From: Anaerolineae bacterium | Lineage (GTDB): Bacteria; Chloroflexota; Anaerolineae; Promineifilales; Promineifilaceae | NCBI GenBank assembly: GCA_014879345.1 | Contig: JACSSI010000328.1 | Span: 1-6,105 of the forward strand | Reading direction: 5' to 3' | Length of the DNA: 6,105 bases | Shown: positions 1-4,891 of the stretch, in pieces | How the letters are laid out: the number at the start of each line of letters is the position of its first letter | Position numbering within the stretch: the first letter of the stretch is position 1 | Made by a program: the position numbers and the translations under genes | The notes under the pieces: generated by a model | Told to the model about the DNA's origin: nothing | What the model saw: the letters and a program-made list of their open reading frames with translations, nothing else | The model's database searches: none

Positions 1-1
1 T

Positions 2-550
2 TTAAGCGGGAACGGCCGTTCCCACTTCATATCCTTTTTGCAATACCAACTTATTTGCTTCCAGGAGGTCTGCTTTACGCGCAGGCAAGTGGTCGTCCAG
101 GGCTTGTTTGACTTGGGATAGGGTGAGAAACGGCCGTTTTGCCAGCAAAGCACCAAGCGCCGCCATATTCATCATCTTCACCGAGCCTAATTCATCAGCA
201 ATTTGGTTGGCTGGCACAGATACCACCTCAATATCGTTGCGTAACGTTTCCGCATTGACAATTGAGCTGTTCACCACCAATAAGCCGCCCGGTTTCACCA
301 ACCCCTCATACTTTTCAAACGAAGGCAAATTCAGCACCACCGCCACATCCGGCTCCGCCACCAGCGGCGACCCAACCGGATCATCACTGACAATCACCGT
401 GCAATTGGCCGTACCACCGCGCATTTCCGGTCCATATGAGGGAATCCAGGTGACATGCTTGTCATTATCCATCCCCGCATACGCCAGCAGTTGCCCCGTA
501 AACAAAACCCCCTGACCCCCAAATCCAGAAATAACAATTGAAGTTTCCAT
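2..550 (-). CDS. 2-oxoacid:ferredoxin oxidoreductase, gamma subunit
   Basis: This 182-residue cytoplasmic protein is the gamma subunit (pyruvate/ketoisovalerate oxidoreductase catalytic-domain family) of a CoA-dependent 2-oxoacid:ferredoxin oxidoreductase. The glycine-rich GFGGQG motif is at residues 9-14, right after the first strand, as is typical of the family. The conserved YGPEMRGGTANC block is at 39-50 and NMAALGAL at 128-135. Length is normal for a stand-alone gamma subunit. The ATG at 550 has AAGGAT (556-561) upstream as a Shine-Dalgarno site. It is the last gene seen in the operon and is separated from its alpha and beta partners by an aminotransferase gene. The final codons (G-T-A-V-P-A) are encoded by a 16-bp perfect palindrome next to the TAA stop. 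Family assignment is sure. The substrate (branched-chain, 2-oxoglutarate or other 2-oxoacid) is not fixed by this subunit. Confidence 0.93.
   Translation of the reverse strand: METSIVISGFGGQGVLFTGQLLAYAGMDNDKHVTWIPSYGPEMRGGTANCTVIVSDDPVGSPLVAEPDVAVVLNLPSFEKYEGLVKPGGLLVVNSSIVNAETLRNDIEVVSVPANQIADELGSVKMMNMAALGALLAKRPFLTLSQVKQALDDHLPARKADLLEANKLVLQKGYEVGTAVPA
8..23. repeat. ACGGCCGT palindrome copy 1 (16-bp perfect palindrome)
   Basis: GGGAACGGCCGTTCCC reads the same on both strands. It contains the iterated octamer ACGGCCGT at 12-19, read in the gamma gene as Thr-Ala-Val. It sits 3 bp from the stop codon, so it would form a hairpin at the very end of the message. The window ends too soon to see whether a U-tract follows. 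Confidence 0.85.
128..139. repeat. ACGGCCGT palindrome copy 2 (AAACGGCCGTTT)
   Basis: A perfect 12-bp palindrome inside the gamma-subunit gene, read as Lys-Arg-Pro-Phe (residues 138-141). The same 12-mer encodes the same tetrapeptide in the unrelated alpha subunit, which suggests the DNA word rather than the peptide is what recurs. Confidence 0.85.
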
Positions 551-578
551 TATTCATCCTTGAAGATAGAGATAGAGA

Positions 579-650
579 TAGAGTGTAGAGATAGAGGATA
601 AAACGAAAGAAAATTCTGTACGCTACCTCTATCTCTATCTCTACACTCTA
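579..650. repeat. Intercistronic inverted repeat built on GATAGA units
   Basis: An 18-bp perfect inverted repeat: 579-596 (TAGAGTGTAGAGATAGAG) pairs with 633-650, with a 36-nt spacer. The left flank (567-580) adds further GATAGA units, so the stem could slip by six bases; 587-597 can also pair with 626-636. The right arm ends on the CTA that is the TAG stop codon of the aminotransferase gene (648-650). The left side runs to within about 6 bp of the gamma gene's Shine-Dalgarno site. In the minus-strand transcript it would be a strong hairpin filling the gap between the two genes. No U-tract follows, so it is not a canonical terminator. Confidence 0.85.
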
Positions 651-1925
651 CACTGCCATGAGTTCTTTTGCTTTATGCTCGTCCATCGCCATCGTGATAA
701 CCATGCCCAGACGCCTGATGCCTTCTTCGATTTGGTCAGGTTGAGCGTTGGAGAAGTTGAGGCGGCAGGTATTGTGACCCGTTTTGGCTGAACTGGGATG
801 GAAAGCCAGGCCAGGCACGAATGCCACTTTGTACTCAATGGCTTTTTCCAATAACTCAGCCGCATCCATCCACTCCGGCAGCGTTACCCACAAGAACAAA
901 CCCCCTTCTGGTCGTGTCCAGTAGACACCCAGTGGGAAATGTTCCGCCATCGCCGCCAGCATCACATCGCGCCGTTCCTTATATGTTTGGCGAATCACCG
1001 TCTTGTGTTCATCCAGGAAATTATCTTGCGCTACCTCATAAGCCACCATTTGCGTGAAGGAACTGGTATGTAAATCCATCCCCTGCTTTGCCATCACACA
1101 TTTCTGGATGACATTCTCTGGCGCTAAAATCCAACCCAGGCGTAACCCTGGTGCTAACGTCTTTGAAAACGTACCTAAATAGATGACATCTCCCTGGTAA
1201 AAGCCTTCACCATTGCAATCCGGCGTCTGATTCTCTTGATATTCCGCGTCTAGCACCACCAGCGGCGGCAGATGCTCTCCTTCATAACGTAAATCACCAT
1301 ACGGGTCATCCTCGACGATGGGGATGCCGTAATGATTGGCGATTTGGACGAGCTTCATGCGTCGTTCCAGGGACAAGGTAACACCCGCCGGATTCTGGAA
1401 GTTGGGCAAGATATACATGAACTTTGGCCCAGCCCGCAGCGCTTCGACAAACCGTTCATCCAGGCAAATGCCTTCTTCATCAATGGGAACGGTAACATAA
1501 TCGGCTTGATAGGAACGCCAGGCCTGTAATGCGCCGAGATAGGTGGGCTGTTCTGTTAAAATTACGTCCCCCGGGTCGAGCAAAATTTTGCCGATGATGT
1601 CCAGCGCCTGCTGCGCACCGTTGGTGATGAGAATATTGGCTGGATTGGCTTGAATGCCATAGCGGCACATCTTTTTGACGATGTATTCGCGCAAAGGCAG
1701 ATACCCTTCGGTTGTGGAGTATTGCAGCGCTTGAGCGCCGTGGGTTTCCAGCACGCGCTGGCTGGCCTGCTTAAATCGTTCTACGGGGAACACTTCTGGC
1801 GCAGGCAAGCCGCCGGCGAATGAAATAATATCGGGTTGCTGAGTCAGTTTGAGCAGTTCCCGGATAACTGAACTGCCCATGCCCTGCATCCGTTGTGCGT
1901 ATCGTCGTTCCCAAGGACAAGTCAT
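648..1925 (-). CDS. PLP-dependent class I/II aminotransferase (LysN/MocR-type fold)
   Basis: A 425-residue cytoplasmic aminotransferase of PLP fold type I, close in motifs to 2-aminoadipate/branched-chain/aromatic aminotransferases of the LysN group. Visible motifs: substrate loop SFAGGLPAPEVFP (35-47); LQYSTTEGYLPLRE (67-80); TNGAQQALD phosphate-cup region (101-109); PNFQNPAG with conserved Asn178; EDDPYGDLRY (205-214) with the Asp206/Tyr209 pair contacting PLP; GTFSKTLAPGLRLGW with Schiff-base Lys255; and CRLNFSN with the carboxylate-binding Arg388. All key residues are present and the length is full. The ATG at 1925 has AAAGGAG (1932-1938) six bases upstream. It lies between the beta and gamma subunits of the oxidoreductase, so it probably supplies that enzyme's 2-oxoacid by transaminating an amino acid. 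It has no DNA-binding domain, so it is not a MocR regulator. Exact substrate unknown. Confidence 0.92.
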   Translation of the reverse strand: MTCPWERRYAQRMQGMGSSVIRELLKLTQQPDIISFAGGLPAPEVFPVERFKQASQRVLETHGAQALQYSTTEGYLPLREYIVKKMCRYGIQANPANILITNGAQQALDIIGKILLDPGDVILTEQPTYLGALQAWRSYQADYVTVPIDEEGICLDERFVEALRAGPKFMYILPNFQNPAGVTLSLERRMKLVQIANHYGIPIVEDDPYGDLRYEGEHLPPLVVLDAEYQENQTPDCNGEGFYQGDVIYLGTFSKTLAPGLRLGWILAPENVIQKCVMAKQGMDLHTSSFTQMVAYEVAQDNFLDEHKTVIRQTYKERRDVMLAAMAEHFPLGVYWTRPEGGLFLWVTLPEWMDAAELLEKAIEYKVAFVPGLAFHPSSAKTGHNTCRLNFSNAQPDQIEEGIRRLGMVITMAMDEHKAKELMAV

Positions 1926-1939
1926 GATGAACTCCTTTG

Positions 1940-2003
1940 GTAGGGCGTGGTGCGTAGGGCGTAGTCCAGGAAAAACTACGTACCACTACGTTCTACGCGC
2001 TAC
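1940..2003. repeat. Intercistronic inverted repeat built on GTAGGGC/GCGTAG units
   Basis: The outer arms 1940-1957 and 1986-2003 pair at 14 of 18 positions. The inner arms 1960-1965 (CGTAGT) and 1975-1980 (ACTACG) pair perfectly around a 9-nt loop. The left arm itself repeats GTAGGGCGT directly. The right arm contains the TAG stop of the beta-subunit gene (1993-1995) and runs into its last codons. The left arm ends next to the aminotransferase Shine-Dalgarno site. It forms a long imperfect hairpin in the operon message, with no U-tract. Confidence 0.8.
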
Positions 2004-2796
2004 GATTTTTATTCTGAAGCGGCTCCGCTACCTTAAAATCACCTAGCGGATAAACAGGAATCATTTCGTCACGTACCCAATGGGCAGCATCGAGCGGGGT
2101 CATTTTCCAGTTGGTGGGGCAGCTTGAAAGCAGTTCCACAATGCTGAAACCCAGCCCTTGTATTTGTGCTTCAAAGGCGGTGCGGATGGCTTTTTTGGCC
2201 TGGATGGTGTGACGCGCATCATGTAGGCTGCGGCGCACGGAGTAGACGACACCGGGCAGGGGCGCCATCATTTCGGCGATGTGCATGGGCATGCCGGTGA
2301 GGGCTGCATCTTTGCCTGTGGGTGACGAGGTGGTGACCTGGCCGATGAGCGAGGTGGGGGCCATTTGGCCGCCCGTCATGCCATAAATGGCGTTGTTGAC
2401 GAAGATGACGGTGATGTTTTCACCGCGAGTGGCGGCGTGGATGGCTTCGGCGATGCCGATAGAGGCCAGGTCGCCGTCTCCCTGATAGGTGAAGACGATG
2501 CTGTTTGGGTTGACGCGTTTGAGGCCGGTTGCCATGGCGGGGGCACGGCCGTGTGCTGCTTCGGCAGAGTCAAAGTCAAAGTAGTTGTAGGCGAAAACAG
2601 CACAGCCCACAGGGGCGACGAGGATGGTGCGTTCTTGAATTTCCAGTTCGTCGATTACCTCTGCTACCAGGCGGTGGGCGACGCCGTGGGTGCAGCCTGG
2701 GCAGTAGTGGGTTTGGATTTCGGCGAGGCTTTCCGGCCGCGAGTAAATGAGGTTTTCACAGGGTAGCTGTTCGATTGGTGGTTCTAAAGTAACCAT
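1993..2796 (-). CDS. 2-oxoacid:ferredoxin oxidoreductase, beta (TPP-binding) subunit
   Basis: A 267-residue thiamine-pyrophosphate subunit of a 2-oxoacid:ferredoxin oxidoreductase. It works with the alpha subunit to decarboxylate the 2-oxoacid and pass electrons to an Fe-S cluster. The N-terminal YCPGCTHG (residues 31-38) matches the CPGC cluster-ligand motif of KorB/VorA-type beta subunits. A further candidate cluster cysteine is C65 (PVGC), and C226 lies in the family block SSCPTNW. The Mg-TPP site is GDGD (106-109) followed by NNAIYGMTGGQ (134-144). The ATG at 2796 follows a strong GGAGGAAAT site (2801-2807 is its core complement). The octamer ACGGCCGT occurs inside (2545-2552), read as His-Gly-Arg. 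It sits directly downstream of the alpha gene. The KorB and VorA families are close, so 2-oxoglutarate remains an alternative to branched-chain 2-oxoacids as substrate. Confidence 0.94.
   Translation of the reverse strand: MVTLEPPIEQLPCENLIYSRPESLAEIQTHYCPGCTHGVAHRLVAEVIDELEIQERTILVAPVGCAVFAYNYFDFDSAEAAHGRAPAMATGLKRVNPNSIVFTYQGDGDLASIGIAEAIHAATRGENITVIFVNNAIYGMTGGQMAPTSLIGQVTTSSPTGKDAALTGMPMHIAEMMAPLPGVVYSVRRSLHDARHTIQAKKAIRTAFEAQIQGLGFSIVELLSSCPTNWKMTPLDAAHWVRDEMIPVYPLGDFKVAEPLQNKNRSA
2544..2553. repeat. ACGGCCGT palindrome copy 3 (CACGGCCGTG)
   Basis: A 10-bp perfect palindrome in the beta-subunit gene, read as His-Gly-Arg. This is the third possible reading frame of the octamer, different from the Thr-Ala-Val and Arg-Pro frames used elsewhere in the window. 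Confidence 0.8.
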
Positions 2797-2830
2797 TTAT
2801 TTCCTCCAAAGTGTTAGTTACACGGAGATT

Positions 2831-2899
2831 CACAGAGGATTTACAGAGAGTCACGGAGAGAAAAAAAGAAAACTCTGTGCTTCTTCGTGTGGCTCTGTG
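2831..2899. repeat. Intercistronic inverted repeat built on CACAGAG/CTCTGTG units
   Basis: Two nested arm pairs lie between the alpha and beta genes. CACAGAG (2831-2837) pairs perfectly with CTCTGTG (2893-2899), and CACGGAG (2852-2858) pairs with CTCTGTG (2873-2879) with one mismatch. More degenerate copies (2821-2827, 2843-2849) show that the arms are made of a roughly 10-bp tandem unit. The repeat ends 11 bp from the alpha stop codon, and its flank reaches towards the beta Shine-Dalgarno site. The pairing is weaker than in the other spacers, but the organisation is the same. Confidence 0.72.
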
Positions 2900-2909
2900 T
2901 TCCTGTTTT

Positions 2910-4010
2910 TTAAGGTCGATGCATTTCTAGCACTTCGGTGCGCCGCCAGAGGGCATGGACTTCGGCTTCGACTTCGGTGGGGAAGGGAATGAGTCCGCCC
3001 ATGCGCCCCAGGAATTCGACGGGGACTTCGCGGCCAACGGCTTCACGCACGTCATGGAACATCTGCCCCGCGTTCATCTCGACGACGAGGAAGGCTTTGA
3101 CGCGGTCGGCTAGTTCTTGCAGTCGTTTTTCAGGGAAGGGCCAGAGGGTGATGGGGCGGTGGAGACCAACTGGCACGCCTTCGGCGCGCAGGGTTTTAAC
3201 GGCCGTTTCTGCTACCCGTCCCGCCGTCCCAAATGCCACAACTGCTACCTCAGCGTCTTCCATATAATTTTCGTAGTAGCGCACTTCGTTGGCTTCGATT
3301 TGCGCCAGTTTGCGTTGCAGATGCTCGTTGAATTTGTGCAGGGCTTCTGCGCCGAGGTGGATGGAAGTGATGACGTTCTTTTGGGGCAGTTCCCCGTTGG
3401 TTCTTCTGGCTTCTTGACTGGATAATGCCCAAAACGGCCGTTTCTTCTTCACTTCTTGCATGGGTGGCAGCTCGGCTGGTTCCATCATCTGACCAATCGC
3501 CCCGTCTAGTACCAAAAAGACGATAGTGCGGTATTTCTCAGCGAGGTCGAAAGAAAGCACCATCATGTCAATGGCTTCTTGAATCGTCGAGGGGGCTAAG
3601 ACGATGGGATGGAAATCACCATGTCCTGCTTGTTTGACCACCTGATTGTAGTCGGCCTGGCTGGGTTGGATATTGCCCAGTCCTGGACCGCCGCGCATCA
3701 CATCGACGATGACGGCTGGCACTTCAGAACCAGCGATGTAGCTGATGCCTTCCTGCATGAGGCTGATGCCGGGGCTGCTGGAGGAGGTCATCACGCGCAC
3801 GCCAGCGGAAGCTGCGCCGTAGACCATGTTGACGGCGGCTACTTCAGATTCAGCCTGCAAAAAGACGCGGCCAAGCTCTGGCATTCGTTTTGACATATGT
3901 TCCAGTAGTTCTGTTTGGGGGGTAATAGGATAGCCGAAGTACGCTTCACAGCCGGCACGGACGGCCGCTTCGGCGATGGCGACGTTGCCTTTGAGTAATT
4001 CTTTGCTCAT
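2910..4010 (-). CDS. vorB: 2-oxoacid:ferredoxin oxidoreductase, alpha subunit (VorB-type)
   Basis: A 366-residue alpha subunit of the oxidoreductase, carrying the pyrimidine-binding and C-terminal transketolase-like domains. The N-terminal KGNVAIAEAAVRAGC leads into GYPITP (26-31). QAESEVAA (52-59) holds the family glutamate expected to activate the TPP ring. TSSSSPGISLM (75-85) and RGGPGLGNIQPSQAD (106-120) follow. The C-terminal half has AVVAFGTAGR (256-265), VVEMNAGQM (309-317) and GRMGG (335-339). Spacing of these blocks and overall length match the 3-methyl-2-oxobutanoate (VorB) branch better than the longer fused gamma-alpha KorA forms. This is recalled family knowledge, so the symbol is moderately sure. 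The ATG at 4010 has GAAGGAGAG (4016-4024) upstream. Two ACGGCCGT palindromes lie inside the gene, at 3199-3206 and 3434-3441. Confidence 0.93.
   Translation of the reverse strand: MSKELLKGNVAIAEAAVRAGCEAYFGYPITPQTELLEHMSKRMPELGRVFLQAESEVAAVNMVYGAASAGVRVMTSSSSPGISLMQEGISYIAGSEVPAVIVDVMRGGPGLGNIQPSQADYNQVVKQAGHGDFHPIVLAPSTIQEAIDMMVLSFDLAEKYRTIVFLVLDGAIGQMMEPAELPPMQEVKKKRPFWALSSQEARRTNGELPQKNVITSIHLGAEALHKFNEHLQRKLAQIEANEVRYYENYMEDAEVAVVAFGTAGRVAETAVKTLRAEGVPVGLHRPITLWPFPEKRLQELADRVKAFLVVEMNAGQMFHDVREAVGREVPVEFLGRMGGLIPFPTEVEAEVHALWRRTEVLEMHRP
3198..3207. repeat. ACGGCCGT palindrome copy 4 (AACGGCCGTT)
   Basis: A 10-bp perfect palindrome in the alpha-subunit gene, read as Glu-Thr-Ala-Val (residues 268-271). 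Confidence 0.8.
3432..3443. repeat. ACGGCCGT palindrome copy 5 (AAACGGCCGTTT)
   Basis: A 12-bp perfect palindrome in the alpha-subunit gene, read as Lys-Arg-Pro-Phe (residues 190-193). It falls in the variable linker between the two halves of the protein, where an extra motif would be tolerated. Confidence 0.85.
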
Positions 4011-4026
4011 GCTGTCTCTCCTTCAG

Positions 4027-4094
4027 GAAGATTAGAGATTGAAGATTGAAGATTAGTGGTTAAATAATTCGGCAATCTTTAATCTTTACTCTTT
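4027..4094. repeat. Intercistronic inverted repeat built on GATTGAA units
   Basis: The arms 4027-4048 and 4073-4094 pair at 18 of 22 positions around a 24-nt loop. The left side is a run of AGATTGA/AGATTA units. The right arm overlaps the TAA stop codon of the ferredoxin gene (4093-4095). The left arm begins 3 bp beyond the alpha Shine-Dalgarno site. The same unit, in a perfect version, forms the spacer hairpin upstream of the OsmC-family gene (5337-5383). Confidence 0.82.
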
Positions 4095-4377
4095 AAGCGG
4101 CTACAGGGATAACGTGTCCGGGATACGCTGGTTGTTTGCGTTTGCGTTGTGGTTTGGGGACGGACTCGCGGTAGACGGTGATGCAGCCATCAGGGCAGAC
4201 GGTGGCACACAAGGCGCAGCCTGTGCATTCGTGCTGAGGGTCGAGCAGCATAACGGGACGATAACCTTTGCTGTTGAGCGTGTCAGCCAGGGCGATGACA
4301 TCGGGGGGACACGCCTCGCGGCAAAGTTCACAGCCTTTGCAACGCTCTACATCGATTAAAATTCGACCTTTTGCCAT
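4093..4377 (-). CDS. 2-oxoacid:ferredoxin oxidoreductase, delta (2x[4Fe-4S] ferredoxin) subunit
   Basis: A 94-residue ferredoxin-type subunit that takes electrons from the catalytic subunits and passes them to free ferredoxin. Two CxxCxxCxxxCP motifs are complete: C13/C16/C19/C23 and C51/C54/C57/C61. They give two [4Fe-4S] clusters in the usual 2-fold repeat. A ninth cysteine (C65) follows the second motif. The linker (about 28-50) is longer than in the smallest clostridial ferredoxins, as in OorD/KorD-like subunits. A basic, proline-rich tail of about 25 residues (KPQRKRKQP at 75-83) ends the protein. The chosen start at 4377 has AAAAAGGAG (4387-4395) upstream. A longer frame to 4449 exists but would translate through an inverted repeat and adds nothing family-like. 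First gene of the oxidoreductase operon. Confidence 0.93.
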   Translation of the reverse strand: MAKGRILIDVERCKGCELCREACPPDVIALADTLNSKGYRPVMLLDPQHECTGCALCATVCPDGCITVYRESVPKPQRKRKQPAYPGHVIPVAA

Positions 4378-4386
4378 TGTGAGAAA

Positions 4387-4395
4387 CTCCTTTTT
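4387..4395 (-). promoter_or_regulatory. Shine-Dalgarno site that decides the ferredoxin start
   Basis: AAAAAGGAG on the minus strand lies nine bases before the ATG at 4377. The in-frame ATG further upstream at 4449 lies inside the arm of an inverted repeat and has no comparable site, so 4377 is preferred. Confidence 0.8.
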
Positions 4396-4398
4396 GTT

Positions 4399-4464
4399 GG
4401 TGGCGAGTTGTGGGTTTGCAAGTGGCTGGTTTTGTTCGCTGCCTGCCACCCACTACTCGCTACC
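4399..4464. repeat. Leader inverted repeat upstream of the ferredoxin gene (GGCGAGT/GTGGGT unit)
   Basis: The arms 4399-4415 (GGTGGCGAGTTGTGGGT) and 4448-4464 pair at 15 of 17 positions around a 32-nt loop. It would lie in the 5' leader of the operon message, ending 3 bp from the Shine-Dalgarno stretch. Its position matches that of the between-gene repeats, but here no gene of the same unit lies upstream. It could be a leader hairpin or the footprint of an element that lands beside start codons. Confidence 0.78.
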
Positions 4465-4554
4465 AGGTACGGTTCGCAGTGGGATTAGTGGCCTGAGTGG
4501 GTGGGAGTCCATTCAGATTTATGTGGGATGGGATTGTTAATTTGCGTACCGAAA

Positions 4555-4570
4555 AATAAATATGTTTATT
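4555..4570. promoter_or_regulatory. Operator-like palindrome AATAAA-TATG-TTTATT
   Basis: A 6-bp inverted repeat with a 4-bp centre in the AT-rich region before the operon. It shares the AATAAA/TTTATT half-sites with the palindrome at 4693-4709, 138 bp away. Two related dyads in one upstream region suggest a dimeric regulator, but AT-rich DNA yields such matches easily. Confidence 0.35.
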
Positions 4571-4692
4571 GAAGAGATACAGTGAAAACAATGCCAATAT
4601 GGTTTATTATGCCACAATTATCAAAGTTGCGATAGTGACAAAAATTAGGTCTGATTATGATGAATGTCATACGCGAAAAATCGAAAATGGTT

Positions 4693-4709
4693 AATAAACA
4701 GTGTTTATT
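4693..4709. promoter_or_regulatory. Operator-like palindrome AATAAACA-G-TGTTTATT
   Basis: An 8-bp perfect inverted repeat about a single central G, in the upstream region of the operon. It is the stronger of the two related dyads. It does not match the FNR/CRP, Rex or NrdR consensus as I know them, so no regulator is named. Confidence 0.42.
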
Positions 4710-4774
4710 CAGAGAAATAAGTTAATAAAGTGTTCCTTGTGATATACCTTGGAAGGCGGGGTGGCAATGGCAAT

Positions 4775-4810
4775 AAAAAACGGCCGTTTCCATTCCAGAA
4801 ACGGCCGTTT
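4775..4810 (-). terminator. Intrinsic terminator of the zinc-ribbon/OsmC unit, made of two ACGGCCGT palindromes
   Basis: Two copies of AAACGGCCGTTT (4778-4789 and 4799-4810) pair with each other. With the adjoining C4790-G4798 pair they give a perfect 13-bp stem and a 7-nt loop. Read on the minus strand, the stem runs into a six-T tract (4780-4775) followed by ATT, the classic intrinsic terminator layout. It lies 82 bp after the OsmC-family stop codon. Each copy is itself self-complementary and could fold alone, competing with the long stem. There is no T-tract on the plus-strand side, so it is directional. Confidence 0.85.
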
Positions 4811-4827
4811 ATAGGCAGCTAAGTGTG

Positions 4828-4875
4828 GTTCAATTTAGTAACGTCTGGTGACTAACATGCCAGGCTAAATTGAAC
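4828..4875. repeat. Perfect 11-bp inverted repeat after the OsmC-family gene
   Basis: GTTCAATTTAG (4828-4838) pairs with CTAAATTGAAC (4865-4875). Inside it CTGG (4845-4848) can pair with CCAG (4860-4863). It begins 17 bp after the stop codon and precedes the terminator. There is no T-tract. It may protect the 3' end of the message or may be the scar of a small mobile element. Confidence 0.7.
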
Positions 4876-4891
4876 TTATCTCTGATGTAGT

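Larger units (their letters stand above)
4465..4774. other. AT-rich non-coding region upstream of the oxidoreductase operon
   Basis: About 310 bp between the ferredoxin leader and the terminator of the OsmC unit hold no credible gene. From about 4530 onwards the sequence is clearly richer in A and T than the genes on either side. It must contain the promoter of the minus-strand operon, because an intrinsic terminator closes the preceding transcript. I could find no strong -35/-10 pair; a weak minus-strand candidate (ATGACA at 4665-4670, TAATTT at 4642-4647, 17-bp spacing) is only suggestive. Two palindromes (4555-4570, 4693-4709) are possible operators. Confidence 0.65.

Noticed and set aside
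561..650. CRISPR array or satellite in the GATAGA region
   Set aside because: There are no regular spacers. The units are a short microsatellite arranged as two inverted arms.
648..1925. MocR-type transcription regulator
   Set aside because: The protein begins directly with the aminotransferase domain and lacks a winged-helix region.
2365..2766. Plus-strand open frame opposite the beta subunit
   Set aside because: It is a shadow of a well-supported gene in GC-rich sequence. The same holds for the other plus-strand frames over the operon and for the minus-strand frame at 5785-6099 opposite the ATP-cone.
4378..4449. A longer ferredoxin start at 4449 adding 24 residues
   Set aside because: The added stretch is translated from an inverted repeat, has no family-like sequence and lacks a ribosome site, whereas 4377 has AAAAAGGAG just upstream.
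4642..4670. Minus-strand promoter ATGACA-N17-TAATTT for the oxidoreductase operon
   Set aside because: The -10 box matches the consensus at only three of six positions and would give a leader of about 260 nt; mentioned but not annotated.
4657..4725. A 22-residue plus-strand frame in the AT-rich region
   Set aside because: Only a weak AGG lies upstream, the peptide has no recognisable features, and it overlaps the operator-like dyad.
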